DNA of 56,898 bases from Solobacterium sp. (GCA_017404505.1 JAFRCE010000025.1:1-56898), one strand, 5' to 3'; positions 23,590 to 33,454 are shown, counted from the stretch's first letter. The notes: generated by a model not told the origin, from the sequence alone. Numbers and translations: made by a program.

Positions 23590-24791
23590 TGCAGGGAATC
23601 AGAGAGTTATATAAGATGGGCCGCGGCCCAAGCAGTTCACATACACTGGCACCGGAGAGGGCATGCCGTCTGTTCACGGAAGTCTTTGGTGCTTATCCTT
23701 ATTACCGGGCTGAACTGTTCGGTTCGCTTTCATTGACCGGCAAAGGTCATCATACCGATACCATTATCAAAGAAACACTGCCGGGTGAATGCGAAGTTTT
23801 CTTTTCACTGGACTGGGACGAATCCTTCCCAAACGGTTTTTATCTGCAGGCATTTGATGAGAATCATCAGGAAACGCACCGATGGACGGTATTTTCCGTC
23901 GGCGGCGGTACGATCGAGATCAAGGAATACCCGCTTTCCATCCAGGATGAGATCTATCACGAAAAAAGTCTGACGGAAATCAAGGAACTGCTGCGCAGTG
24001 AGAACATCACTGTTCTCGACTATCTGTACGGCCATGAACCGGGCCTGAAAGACTACCTGCTGGAAATGCTGGACGGCATGACAGCGTGTGTCGAAAACGG
24101 TCTGAAAAGCGAAGGTGTGCTGCCGGGCCGGCTGAACATGCAGAGAAGCGCCGCCAAGCTGTATCATGAATCGATGGATATATCGGTTGCGGAACGTAAG
24201 GAACTGAGACTGATGTCTTATACCCATGCGGCCGGTGAGGAATACGCCGCCGGACATGCCTGCATCACGGCTCCGACATTGGGGGCCTGCGGTGTGATGA
24301 GTGCCCTGATGTACTATTGTCTGCATGATCTTTCCGTGGAAAAAGAAAGACTTGCGGATGCTCTGGCGGTAGGCGGGCTGTTCGGCAATCTGATCAAACA
24401 GAACGCGACCATTTCCGGTGCGGTCGGCGGCTGTCAGGCGGAAGTCGGCGCGGCGGTATCGATGGCCGCGGCTTCCTACGCGTTTTTAATGAATCTGAAT
24501 ATCGATCAGATCGAATATGCGGCGGAGATCGGCATGGAGCATCATCTCGGCCTGACCTGCGATCCGGTCATGGGCTATGTCATGATTCCGTGCATTGAAA
24601 GAAATGCGGTCGGTGTGCTGAGAGCCATCGACGCGGCAGTTCTTGCCAAATACATGAGCCGGGTCAGAAGACATCTGGTATCATTCGACATGGTCGTGGA
24701 AACGATGAACGAAACCGGCAAGCAGATTCCGATCGAACTGAAGGAAACCGCGGAAGGCGGTCTGGCAAGGGAGTTCATGCATGAGCACTGA
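23589..24791 (+). CDS. sdaA: L-serine ammonia-lyase, one-chain iron-sulfur type
   Basis: Converts L-serine to pyruvate and ammonia with a [4Fe-4S] cluster. The 400-residue product joins the beta domain (about 1-150, starting with the SSSH motif GRGPSSSHTLAP) to the alpha domain. The cluster cysteines are C282, C324 and C335; their spacing of 42 and 11 residues equals that of the structurally known Legionella enzyme. The alpha part also has the glycine-rich APTLGACGV and GAVGG segments. It overlaps holA by 1 bp and the next gene by 11 bp, so it is part of a long transcript. Confidence 0.92.
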   Translation: MQGIRELYKMGRGPSSSHTLAPERACRLFTEVFGAYPYYRAELFGSLSLTGKGHHTDTIIKETLPGECEVFFSLDWDESFPNGFYLQAFDENHQETHRWTVFSVGGGTIEIKEYPLSIQDEIYHEKSLTEIKELLRSENITVLDYLYGHEPGLKDYLLEMLDGMTACVENGLKSEGVLPGRLNMQRSAAKLYHESMDISVAERKELRLMSYTHAAGEEYAAGHACITAPTLGACGVMSALMYYCLHDLSVEKERLADALAVGGLFGNLIKQNATISGAVGGCQAEVGAAVSMAAASYAFLMNLNIDQIEYAAEIGMEHHLGLTCDPVMGYVMIPCIERNAVGVLRAIDAAVLAKYMSRVRRHLVSFDMVVETMNETGKQIPIELKETAEGGLAREFMHEH

Positions 24792-25269
24792 GCGTGTGTT
24801 CCACACTTTCGGACCGGTTTATGACGATACCTCAAGAATTCTGATTCTCGGTTCGTTTCCGTCCGTTGTTTCCCGTAAAATGAATTTCTATTATGCCAAT
24901 CCCGGCAACCGGTTCTGGCGGCTGCTTGCGGATCTGTTTGAAGAGGAAATCACCGACCGGAAACAGTTCTGTCTGGATCATCATATCGCCCTGTGGGATG
25001 TCATTGCCTCATGCCGTATCCATGGTTCGAGCGATGCCAGCATCACGGATGTCATTGTCAATGACATTCAGAGCATCGTCGATCAGTCGCAGATCAGAAC
25101 CGTCTTTACGACCGGAAAGAAAGCGGCGGATCTCTATCAGAAGCTGGTCCGCTGCGACGCTGAGCATATTGCACTGCCGAGTACTTCCGGGGCAAATGCG
25201 GCGATGTCATTTGCGGTACTGAAAGAGAAATACCATATTATTCTGGAGAAACTATATGAAGAAAGCTGA
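24781..25269 (+). CDS. DNA-deoxyinosine glycosylase (uracil-DNA glycosylase superfamily)
   Basis: Removes hypoxanthine from DNA after adenine deamination. The 162-residue product starts with the family's RILILGSFPSVVSRKMNFYYANPGNRFW (about 20-45), with the catalytic Asn in the ANPGNRFW segment, continues with ALWDVIASCRIHGSSDASI, and ends with LPSTSGANAAMSF, the superfamily's second active-site loop. Length fits the small deoxyinosine glycosylase group. It overlaps sdaA and the U32 gene on either side, giving a compact run of unrelated functions. Activity on uracil as well cannot be excluded. Confidence 0.85.
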   Translation: MSTERVFHTFGPVYDDTSRILILGSFPSVVSRKMNFYYANPGNRFWRLLADLFEEEITDRKQFCLDHHIALWDVIASCRIHGSSDASITDVIVNDIQSIVDQSQIRTVFTTGKKAADLYQKLVRCDAEHIALPSTSGANAAMSFAVLKEKYHIILEKLYEES

Positions 25270-27409
25270 ACTACTGGCTCCGGCCGGAAATATGGATGCC
25301 CTCAAAGCAGCGGTGGCAGCAGGCTGTGATGCCGTATATCTTGGCATGCAGATTTTTTCAGCACGTGCCTTTGCCGGCAATTTCAGTCATGAAGAACTAC
25401 AGGAGGCTGTCCGTTACTGCCATATCCGCGATGTGCGCGTTTATGTGACGGTCAATACGATGCTGTTTGAAACGGAAATCGAAAACGCGAAAAAGGAAAT
25501 CGATTTTCTGTACCGAATTGATGTCGACGCGCTGCTGATCCAGGATCTCGGACTGTTTCATTACGTCAGGACCTGCTATCCGGACTTCGATGTCCACTGC
25601 AGTACCCAGATGCACGTGCACAATCTGGCCGGTGTACGCTTCATGCAGGAAGAGGGTGCGGCCAGGGCGGTGATCGCCCGAGAATCACCGCTCGAACTGA
25701 TCCGTGAAGCCTGCGCGACCGGCATGGAAGTCGAAGCGTTTGTTTACGGCGCCATCTGCATCAGCTATAGCGGTCAGTGCCTGATGAGTGCCTCGGTAAA
25801 AAACCGTTCGGCCAACCGCGGCATGTGCGCTCAGTGCTGCCGTCTGAAGTACTATCCCGATAGCGGTTCTTTCCCGGAAGGGGAGTATATCCTTTCCCCG
25901 AAAGATCTCAATGTCATCAACGAACTGCCGCAACTTCTTGATACCGGTGTATGCAGTCTGAAGATTGAAGGCCGCATGAAGCGTCCCGAGTATGTCTATC
26001 TCGTCACCAGAACCTTCCGTGAGGCGATCGATGCCTATTACGAAGGAAAACATTACAAGGTATCCGCCCAACGGACAAAAGAACTTTTGCTGATGTTCAA
26101 CCGCGGCTTCAGCAAAGGCCATCTGTTCCATGCCGGCACAGAAGAAAGAATGAGTCATTACCGGCCGAATCACGTCGGTATCAATATCGGCACTGTCCTG
26201 CAGTATAAAGACGGGCAGGTTCAGGTAAAACTCACCGACACGCTTTATCAGCATGACGGACTGCGCATTCTGAACGTACCGCATGACACCGGTCTGACGG
26301 CCGTCAAGATCACGCTGAACGGAAAACTTGTGTCAAAGGCTGAAAAAGGGGATGTCGTGTGGCTTGAGTGCACCGCGAAACCAAAACCGCGCAAAGGGCA
26401 GAAATTGCAGAAAACGACCGATGCCGTGCTTCTGGAAAAGATCCGCAGACAGATCGGCACCGTACGCAGAAGTCCCATCCGCATGACCTATACCGCGAAG
26501 ATCAACCGTCCGTTTGCTCTGCAGGCGGAAGATGACCGCGGCAATTCGGTCTGGTACGAAAGCAGTTTTATCACCCAGAAAGCAAAGAATGCGCCGCTGA
26601 GCAGAGAGCGTATTGCCGAAGCTTTGATGAAGACCGGTGAAGAACCTTATGAAGTAATATTCGCAGAAGGTGATATGGATGACATTTTCCTGCCGGTTTC
26701 CGTGCTCAACGAGGCAAGAAGAGCCATCCTGCAGCAGCTTTCCGATATCAGAGCGATCCTGCACGGCGGCCGCGGTGAACCGCTGCCATACCAGGTATCG
26801 GTTAGCGAACCGGAAGTCCGGTATCAACGACTGCTGATTTCTCAGAGGGATATGGATATTCCGGAAGATCCGCGCTGGACAGTGGCTGAAGAAACAGCGG
26901 TCGTCGACGAGGACCTTGCGGATGGCTGCCGGAAGGAAAACATGGTTCTTTCCGAAATCGGTGATCTGTATCATATCAAGGACGGCTGTATCGGCGGCAT
27001 GACACTGAACATCGCCAATTCCTACAGTATTGCCTATGCGATGCAGAAAGGACTGTCTTCCGTGATCCTTTCTTCGGAGATGAACAACGATCAGATCCGC
27101 ATGACACTGCAGGCATTTGAAAAACGGTATGGATTTGAACCGAAAGTCTACCGGCTTGTCTATGGCCGGCGAGTGCTGATGTATATCAAAAACCATTTCC
27201 GGAAAGACACGACTCTGAATGCCATCAATGATTTGCATGGAAATAATTACAAAGTGGTCTATAATAATAAGCAAGCTGAGATTCTGGAACCGGAAGCCTA
27301 TGTCAGCAGCAACCCGTACTGCTGGGGAAGTTATCTGATTCCGGACGCATCAGCGGATTATAAGGAGATAGTGGAGGAAGCATATGAAGAAATTCATGGA
27401 AGAGTTTAA
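25256..27409 (+). CDS. U32 family protein, RlhA-like 23S rRNA hydroxylase
   Basis: Annotated as U32 peptidase in many genomes; the E. coli homologue RlhA (YdcP) hydroxylates C2501 of 23S rRNA. The 717-residue product has the N-terminal TIM-barrel part (KAELLAPAGNMDALKAAVAAG and CDAVYLG), the iron-sulfur cysteines in YGAICISYSGQC and NRGMCAQCCRL, the SLKIEGRMKRPEYV motif, and then the DUF3656 region (about 300-480) that marks the RlhA type. A further C-terminal domain holds a conserved LYHIKDG and NIANSYSIAYAM. It overlaps its neighbours by 14 and 26 bp. Confidence 0.85.
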   Translation: MKKAELLAPAGNMDALKAAVAAGCDAVYLGMQIFSARAFAGNFSHEELQEAVRYCHIRDVRVYVTVNTMLFETEIENAKKEIDFLYRIDVDALLIQDLGLFHYVRTCYPDFDVHCSTQMHVHNLAGVRFMQEEGAARAVIARESPLELIREACATGMEVEAFVYGAICISYSGQCLMSASVKNRSANRGMCAQCCRLKYYPDSGSFPEGEYILSPKDLNVINELPQLLDTGVCSLKIEGRMKRPEYVYLVTRTFREAIDAYYEGKHYKVSAQRTKELLLMFNRGFSKGHLFHAGTEERMSHYRPNHVGINIGTVLQYKDGQVQVKLTDTLYQHDGLRILNVPHDTGLTAVKITLNGKLVSKAEKGDVVWLECTAKPKPRKGQKLQKTTDAVLLEKIRRQIGTVRRSPIRMTYTAKINRPFALQAEDDRGNSVWYESSFITQKAKNAPLSRERIAEALMKTGEEPYEVIFAEGDMDDIFLPVSVLNEARRAILQQLSDIRAILHGGRGEPLPYQVSVSEPEVRYQRLLISQRDMDIPEDPRWTVAEETAVVDEDLADGCRKENMVLSEIGDLYHIKDGCIGGMTLNIANSYSIAYAMQKGLSSVILSSEMNNDQIRMTLQAFEKRYGFEPKVYRLVYGRRVLMYIKNHFRKDTTLNAINDLHGNNYKVVYNNKQAEILEPEAYVSSNPYCWGSYLIPDASADYKEIVEEAYEEIHGRV

Positions 27410-27776
27410 AGCGTTCGCTTTAAAGGGCAATGTCATGAACATGGCAGTCGGCGTCATTATTGCCGGTGCCTTCTCAAACATTGTCACAGCATTGACAGAA
27501 AACATCATCAACCCGATCATCGGTCTCTTATTCCAGATGGATCTGAGCCATGTCGTGATTCACATGGGTTCTGTTGATCTCGGTATCGGTAATTTCATTT
27601 CTGCCATCATTAACTTCATCATCCTGGCGTTCGTACTGTTTACGATCATCAAGGCTGTTAACAAGATGATGGCCCTGGCGGAAAAGCCGAAGGAAGAAGA
27701 ACCGGCACCGGAACCGGAGAAGAGTGACGAACTCAAGGCTCTGGAAGAAATCGTCGAACTTCTGAAAAACAAATAA
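27384..27776 (+). CDS. mscL: Large-conductance mechanosensitive channel
   Basis: Opens at near-lytic membrane tension to release solutes. The 130-residue product begins with the N-terminal amphipathic helix (MKKFMEEFKAFALKGNVMNMAVGVIIAGAF, with the pore-forming TM1 in the second half), has a periplasmic loop around 60-65, TM2 (about 68-92), and an acidic, Pro-rich linker leading to a C-terminal helix (ELKALEEIVELLKNK). Length is typical. GGAGGAAG lies before the ATG inside the end of the U32 gene, giving an unusually long 26-bp overlap. Confidence 0.95.
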   Translation: MKKFMEEFKAFALKGNVMNMAVGVIIAGAFSNIVTALTENIINPIIGLLFQMDLSHVVIHMGSVDLGIGNFISAIINFIILAFVLFTIIKAVNKMMALAEKPKEEEPAPEPEKSDELKALEEIVELLKNK

Positions 27777-27802
27777 TCACGGATCATTCGCAAAGGGATA
27801 AG

Positions 27803-27835
27803 ACAGCGGAAACAGATGGCTTCCGCTGTTTTTCT
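27803..27835 (+). terminator. Terminator after mscL
   Basis: ACAGCGGAA (27803-27811) pairs with TTCCGCTGT (27821-27829), followed by TTTTCTTTCTTTT. Confidence 0.9.
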
Positions 27836-27975
27836 TTCTTTTCTGATGAACGGTTTCAGGGAATGTACACCGGCTGTCGGCAGCGGAACAGGACAGATAT
27901 TCCTTTCGCATCTCATTCATGGCAGGAAAGAAACAGAAAGCCGTGGATTATGGCTTCGCATGCCTTTTCCAAACC

Positions 27976-28004
27976 TTTTACTGGCGTAGGGATTTTGATA
28001 TAAT
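27976..28004 (+). promoter_or_regulatory. Promoter of the smc operon
   Basis: TGaTATAAT with the -10 at 27999-28004 and a weak -35 TTTTAC at 17 bases. The predicted +1 is about 17 bases before the smc start and leaves room for AAGGAG. Confidence 0.6.
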
Positions 28005-28027
28005 ATTTGAGGTTTAAGGAGAAATCA

Positions 28028-30964
28028 ATGTTTTTAAAGCGCATAGAAATGCAGGGATTCAAGTCTTTTGCAGATCGAACAGTCATTTCATTTGAGCATC
28101 CGATCACCGGTGTCGTCGGTCCGAACGGGTGCGGCAAATCGAATATAGCAGACGCAGTCAGATGGGTGCTTGGCGAACAGAGCGCCAAAAGCATGCGCGG
28201 TGAAAAGATGAATGACGTTATCTTTGCCGGCAGTGAAGACCGCCGCAAAGTAAACATGGCAGAAGTCACACTGGTTTTTGACAATGCCAATCATATCCTC
28301 AACGACGAACGGGACGAACTGGAAGTAACGAGAAGGCTTTACCGGGATTCCGGTGATGCCGAGTATCTGATCAACCGGAACAACGTACGTTTGCGTGACG
28401 TCGTCGAACTGTTCCTGGATACCGGTCTCGGCCGTGATTCGCTGAGTATCATTTCCCAGGGCAATGTCGTCTCTTTCGCGGAAGCCAAACCGCATGACCG
28501 CCGCGGTATCTTTGAAGAAGCGGCAGGGGTCGCCAAGTACAAGAAGAGAAAACTGGAATCATTGTCCAAACTGGAACGTACCGCCGCCAATCTGGAGCGT
28601 TCCCAGGACATTCTCGCCGAACTGGAAAAGCAGGTCTCACCGCTGAAGCGGCAGGCCCATAAAGCGGAAATTTACCGGGAAAAGAAAAAGCGTCTGGAAG
28701 AAATCGAGATCTCGGTTCTCGTTCAGGATATTGAACAGATCCAGAGTGAAATCGAATCTGCCAAAAAGACACTGTTTGATATTGAAACAAATACCACGAT
28801 GTACAACACCAGCATCCAGATCAGTGAAACAAGGATCCAGGAAAACCGCCGCACGGTGCAGAAACTGGATCAGGAGATCAACCTGCTGCAGGATGAACTG
28901 ATGCGCAACATCAGTGACGTACAGGCTCTTGAAGCAAGAAGAACCGAACTGGATGAAAGAAGAAAATATATCGTCGAAACCGGCACGAACGAACAGAAGG
29001 CGAAGGAACTCCGTGACCTTCTGGACGCGGCCAGAATCGAATATGAGGACCGTAAGGAACGTCTTGATACCCTGAACAGGGAAATCCGCCTGTTTGCCGA
29101 AAAGCTGAATCTGGCGGCCCAGGAAATCGTAGACAGGTCCTCAGCCCTGGAACAGTCAAATGCCAGACTCCGTAATCTGGAAAACCGCAAGAACGTGCTC
29201 GATCAGCTGATGCGCAATCCGTTCAACAACCAGGCCGGTATCCGTTCCATCATGGACAACCGGCATGCCCTGAACGGCATCCTCGGTGTTGTCGGACAGG
29301 TACTGCAGGTCGAAGCCGGTTACGAAGAAGCTATCTCGACAGCTCTGGGCGGTGCGATGAACAATATCGTCACATCGGACGAACAGGCAGCCCGCGATGC
29401 GATCCGCTTCCTGAAGAGAAATCTATCCGGCCGTGCCACGTTCCTGCCGATCAACGTCTGCCAGCCCCGTTATGTCAGCAGAGAGAATCAGATCATCTGT
29501 GAAAATACCAAAGGGTTCCTCGGTATTGCCTCGGATTTTGTCAGCAACGATCCGAAATTCGATCCGGTCGTCGCCAGCCTTCTACAGAACGTTCTGGTCG
29601 TTGAAAGCATGGAAGCCGGCAACGAACTGTCCGCTCTGACCAAACGGAGCTACAAGATCGTAACGCTGGACGGTGAAGTCATTCACCGCGGCGGCTCCAT
29701 GACCGGCGGCAAGACACGCCACGATACCAATATCGTCACGATGAAGAAAGAAGCGGAAGAACTGGCCGTATCCCTCGATGCGGAAAGAGCCCGCTATGAA
29801 ATGGCCCGCAAAGCCTATGACAAAGCGACCGGCGCCCGGGAAGACGCGGCGCGGAGTCTGCAGGAAAAACGTTTCGCGGCAGCCGCTCTGGAACCGATCG
29901 TCGACGCCAAGCAGGCCAAGTACGAAAAACTGCAGAATGATTATTCACTGCTGCAGCCGCAGGAAGGCACGGAAGAAACTGACTCCCATGTGGATGAACT
30001 GGTCGTCCGTCTGAATGCCGCGTATTCACGCCGTGACGAGATCACCAACGACATCAAGGCCAAGCGTGACCTGCGCATGCAGATCAATCAGGACGCTGAC
30101 AGGAAAGACGCCCAGCTGAAGCAGATCCGCAAGGAACTGCAGACAGCGGAAGCGGCTGCCAATGCCATCCGGATTGATCAGGGCCGTCTTGAAACCAGAA
30201 TGGAAAACAGTCTGGAAAGACTGGCAAGTGAATACCAGCTGACCTTTGAATTCGCCCGCACCAGAGCTTCCGACACACCGGTCGACAATGCCCGGGAAGA
30301 AGTCGCTCAGCTGCGTTCCGATATCGAGCGTCTCGGCAACATCAACATGAACGCGCCGGAAGAATACAACGAAGTCAATGAACGCTATGAAACGATGAAA
30401 CAGCAGATCGAAGAACTGACGTTAAGCCGTGACAAGATCCTGGCCGCCATCGACGAAATGGATACCGTCATGAAAAAGCAGTTCAAGGAGATGTTTGACA
30501 AGATCAACGTGCAGTTCAATGATATCTTCCGCAACCTCTACGGCGGCGGCAAAGCCCGCCTGATTCTGCAGGAGCCGGACGATCTGCTGAACACCGGCAT
30601 CGACATCGACGCCCAGCCGCCGGGCAAGGCCGTCCAGAACAACATGCTGTTCTCGGGCGGTGAAAAGTCACTGATCGCGTTATGTGTCCTGTTTGCGATC
30701 CTGAAGGTAAAACCCGTGCCGCTGGTTATCCTGGACGAGGTGGAAGCGGCGCTTGATCCGGGCAACGTCGAACGTTTTGCCCAGTATCTGCATAACTATA
30801 CCGACCGCACCCAGTTCATCGTTGTGACCCACCGTCCCGGCACGATGGAGAACACCGATGTGCTCTATGGTGTCACGATGCAGCATCAGGGTGTATCCCA
30901 GATGCTGAAAGTACAGCTGCGTGAAGCCATCAACATGGCTGAACCGGCTCTGGAGGCCGCATGA
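28028..30964 (+). CDS. smc: Chromosome segregation SMC protein with short arms
   Basis: The condensin ATPase that compacts and segregates the chromosome with ScpA and ScpB. Walker A GPNGCGKSN is at 31-39. The N-terminal arm runs about 165-390, the hinge about 390-550, the C-terminal arm about 560-800, and the head closes with the FSGGEKSL signature and Walker B VILDEVEAALD (about 876-905). The product is 978 residues, roughly 200 shorter than B. subtilis SMC (1186), the loss being shared by both arms. ATG 28028 follows AAGGAG by 6 bases; the 7 codons upstream are leader. It overlaps ftsY by 4 bp. Confidence 0.95.
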   Translation: MFLKRIEMQGFKSFADRTVISFEHPITGVVGPNGCGKSNIADAVRWVLGEQSAKSMRGEKMNDVIFAGSEDRRKVNMAEVTLVFDNANHILNDERDELEVTRRLYRDSGDAEYLINRNNVRLRDVVELFLDTGLGRDSLSIISQGNVVSFAEAKPHDRRGIFEEAAGVAKYKKRKLESLSKLERTAANLERSQDILAELEKQVSPLKRQAHKAEIYREKKKRLEEIEISVLVQDIEQIQSEIESAKKTLFDIETNTTMYNTSIQISETRIQENRRTVQKLDQEINLLQDELMRNISDVQALEARRTELDERRKYIVETGTNEQKAKELRDLLDAARIEYEDRKERLDTLNREIRLFAEKLNLAAQEIVDRSSALEQSNARLRNLENRKNVLDQLMRNPFNNQAGIRSIMDNRHALNGILGVVGQVLQVEAGYEEAISTALGGAMNNIVTSDEQAARDAIRFLKRNLSGRATFLPINVCQPRYVSRENQIICENTKGFLGIASDFVSNDPKFDPVVASLLQNVLVVESMEAGNELSALTKRSYKIVTLDGEVIHRGGSMTGGKTRHDTNIVTMKKEAEELAVSLDAERARYEMARKAYDKATGAREDAARSLQEKRFAAAALEPIVDAKQAKYEKLQNDYSLLQPQEGTEETDSHVDELVVRLNAAYSRRDEITNDIKAKRDLRMQINQDADRKDAQLKQIRKELQTAEAAANAIRIDQGRLETRMENSLERLASEYQLTFEFARTRASDTPVDNAREEVAQLRSDIERLGNINMNAPEEYNEVNERYETMKQQIEELTLSRDKILAAIDEMDTVMKKQFKEMFDKINVQFNDIFRNLYGGGKARLILQEPDDLLNTGIDIDAQPPGKAVQNNMLFSGGEKSLIALCVLFAILKVKPVPLVILDEVEAALDPGNVERFAQYLHNYTDRTQFIVVTHRPGTMENTDVLYGVTMQHQGVSQMLKVQLREAINMAEPALEAA

Positions 30965-31932
30965 GTTTTCTGAGTAAACTGAAAGAAATCTTTAATAAGA
31001 AAGAAGACAAAGCCGTTTATCTGAGCGGTTTCAAAAAAGCCAAGCAGACATTCGGCGATCAGCTCAGTCAGATGGAATATGAGTTCAAAGGGGTCGACGA
31101 TGACTTTCTTGAACAGCTGACGATCATTCTTCTCGAAAGTGACGTCGGCATTTCCACGGCTGACCTGATCTGTGAAAAACTGAAGGAAAAATGCGACGCA
31201 TATCCTTCCATTACGTTCCACTGGGCCATGAACTTCCTGATTGAAACCATGAAAGAAGTTTATGAGGAGTATCCGGACGAACCAATCGTCTATAATGAAG
31301 AGGGGACGACCGTCATTCTTCTGGAAGGCGTCAATGGTTCCGGCAAGACGACGACTGCCGCCAAGCTTGCCCACATGTATCAGCAGCAGGGCAAGACCGT
31401 TGCCTTTGTGGCCGCCGATACGTTCCGGGCCGGTGCGATCGAGCAGCTTGCCAAATGGGGTGAACGCCTTAACGTGCCTTGCATCAAAGGACGGGAAAAC
31501 GGCGATCCGAGCGCTGCCATCGTGGACGGCTGCCGCTATGCCAAGGAAAACAATATCGATATCCTGCTGTGTGACACCGCCGGCCGTCTGCAGAACAAAG
31601 CCAATCTGATGAACGAACTGGCCAAAATGAACCGTGTCAGTGCCCGGGAGATCGAAGGGGCGCCGCACAACACATGGCTTGTCCTGGATGCCACGACCGG
31701 TCAGAACGGTCTTTCCCAGGCTGAGGTGTTTGCCGAATCGACGACATTGTCCGGCATCATACTGACCAAGATGGACGGCACCGCCAAAGGCGGCATCGTC
31801 CTGGCAATCAAGAACAAGCTGCATCTGCCGGTCTATTTTATCGGTCTGGGCGAACAGCCTGACGATTTCCGTCCGTTCGATCTGGACGGCTATCTCTACA
31901 GTATCTCGGAGGGTCTCGATACCCATGAATAA
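30961..31932 (+). CDS. ftsY: Signal recognition particle receptor FtsY
   Basis: The GTPase that docks the signal recognition particle at the membrane. The 323-residue product has a short acidic/basic N-terminal A domain, the N-domain helix bundle (about 25-105), then the G domain with the P-loop GVNGSGKTT (123-131), AADTFRAGAIEQL, the DTAGR motif and TKMDGTAKGG. Length is normal for Bacillota. It is coupled to smc upstream and overlaps ylxM by 8 bp. Confidence 0.96.
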   Translation: MSFLSKLKEIFNKKEDKAVYLSGFKKAKQTFGDQLSQMEYEFKGVDDDFLEQLTIILLESDVGISTADLICEKLKEKCDAYPSITFHWAMNFLIETMKEVYEEYPDEPIVYNEEGTTVILLEGVNGSGKTTTAAKLAHMYQQQGKTVAFVAADTFRAGAIEQLAKWGERLNVPCIKGRENGDPSAAIVDGCRYAKENNIDILLCDTAGRLQNKANLMNELAKMNRVSAREIEGAPHNTWLVLDATTGQNGLSQAEVFAESTTLSGIILTKMDGTAKGGIVLAIKNKLHLPVYFIGLGEQPDDFRPFDLDGYLYSISEGLDTHE

Positions 31933-32239
31933 GATCGAGGCTGACCGTCTGCTGGACTTCTACGCGTGTCTTCTGACCGAGAAGCAGCAGTCGATCTGTG
32001 ATCTGTACTTCCGGGAAGATCTTTCCCTGCAGGAAATCGCGGAAATGTCCGGTGTTTCACGCAGTGCCGTGCACGACACGATCCGCAGATGCGAAAAGGA
32101 ACTTCAGACATATGAAGACAAACTTCATCTGTCCGCTTCCTATCAGAAACGCCTGAAACTATATGGACAAATCAGAGCCAGAGGTGATGATGAAATCAGC
32201 CGTCTTCTGGATCTGTGCATTGATACCGAAAACGATTAG
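31925..32239 (+). CDS. ylxM: YlxM/p13 family SRP-associated helix-turn-helix protein
   Basis: A small protein that in streptococci modulates SRP GTPase activity. The 104-residue product has the family N-terminus (ADRLLDFYACLLTEKQQSICDLYFREDLSL), then a sigma-70-region-4-like helix-turn-helix (QEIAEMSGVSRSAVHDTIRRCEKEL) and a charged tail. It overlaps ftsY by 8 bp. In many Bacillota ylxM is followed by ffh; here ackA follows instead, so ffh must lie elsewhere. Confidence 0.9.
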   Translation: MNKIEADRLLDFYACLLTEKQQSICDLYFREDLSLQEIAEMSGVSRSAVHDTIRRCEKELQTYEDKLHLSASYQKRLKLYGQIRARGDDEISRLLDLCIDTEND

Positions 32240-32257
32240 GAGGACAAATTAAAAATC

Positions 32258-33454
32258 ATGAGTAAGGTAATTGCCGTAAATTCTGGTTCATCATCATTAA
32301 AGTTCACTCTGTATGACATGCCGAGCGAGACGATTCTCTGCAGCGGTCAGGCAGAACGTATCGGTCTGGATATGGGTATCTTCACCATCAAGTACAACGG
32401 TGAGAAGAAAGTTGACAACCTGCCGATCAAGAATCATAAAGTCGCTGTCGACATTCTGCTGAAGGATCTGACAGAACTCGGAATCGTCAAGGATCTCGAC
32501 GAAATCAAGGGTGCCGGCCACCGTATCGTCCAGGGCGGCGCTTACTTCAGCGAATCCGTGAAAGTTGATGAAGACGCTGTCGCCAAGGTAGATGAGCTCT
32601 GCGAACTCGCTCCGCTTCACAACCACGCACATCTGGTATGCTACCGCGCATTCAAGGAAGCTCTGCCGAAGATCGGCCATGTATTCGTATTTGATACAGC
32701 ATTCCATCAGACCATGGGTCCGGAATCCTATCTGTTCCCGGTACCGTATGACTGGTACACACAGTACAAGATCAGAAGATACGGTGCGCATGGCACAAGC
32801 CACTGGTATGTCAACAGACGGGCTGCGGAACTGATGGGCAAAAACGTCGATGATCTGAATATGATCACCTGCCATCTCGGCAACGGCGCGTCCATTTCCG
32901 CAATCAAAGGCGGCAAAGTCATCAACACCTCCATGGGTCTGACACCGCTCGGCGGCATCATGATGGGAACCCGTTCCGGTGACATCGATCCGACTGTCGT
33001 CTTCTACATGATGAAGAAGCTGCAGTGCACACCGGATGAAATGGACACATTCCTGAACAAGCGTTCCGGTATGCTGGGTGTCTCCGGCATCTCTTCCGAT
33101 GCCCGTGATATCCAGGCAGCTGTTGACAAGGGCGACGAAAGAGCGATCCTGACAACCAATCTGTATACCAACCGCGTCATCAACGTTGTCGGCGGTTACT
33201 ACATGCAGCTGGGCCATGTCGATGCGATCGTCTTCACAGCCGGTCTCGGTGAAAATGACGCGATGACCCGTGAACGCATCCTGAAGCACATGGAAGAAGC
33301 GATGGGCCTGAGCATTGACTATGATCTCAACAAGACGATCCGCGGCAAGGAATGCCTCATCTCCAAGGAAGACTCCCGCATTGCCGTCTATGTCATTCCG
33401 ACGAACGAAGAGATCGTGATTGCCCGCGATACAGTGAGACTTCTGGGGTTATAA
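32258..33454 (+). CDS. ackA: Acetate kinase
   Basis: Makes ATP and acetate from acetyl phosphate at the end of mixed-acid fermentation. The 398-residue product has the family's opening VIAVNSGSSSLKFTLYD, the second signature HRIVQGGAYF, FDTAFHQTM, YGAHGTSHWYV, LGNGASISAI, the GTRSGDIDP loop, and the adenosine-binding FTAGLGENDA. Length is typical. AGGAGG precedes the ATG. It follows ylxM by 18 bp and shares TAATG with nrnA, a gene order I do not know as common; pta is not in the window. Confidence 0.97.
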   Translation: MSKVIAVNSGSSSLKFTLYDMPSETILCSGQAERIGLDMGIFTIKYNGEKKVDNLPIKNHKVAVDILLKDLTELGIVKDLDEIKGAGHRIVQGGAYFSESVKVDEDAVAKVDELCELAPLHNHAHLVCYRAFKEALPKIGHVFVFDTAFHQTMGPESYLFPVPYDWYTQYKIRRYGAHGTSHWYVNRRAAELMGKNVDDLNMITCHLGNGASISAIKGGKVINTSMGLTPLGGIMMGTRSGDIDPTVVFYMMKKLQCTPDEMDTFLNKRSGMLGVSGISSDARDIQAAVDKGDERAILTTNLYTNRVINVVGGYYMQLGHVDAIVFTAGLGENDAMTRERILKHMEEAMGLSIDYDLNKTIRGKECLISKEDSRIAVYVIPTNEEIVIARDTVRLLGL

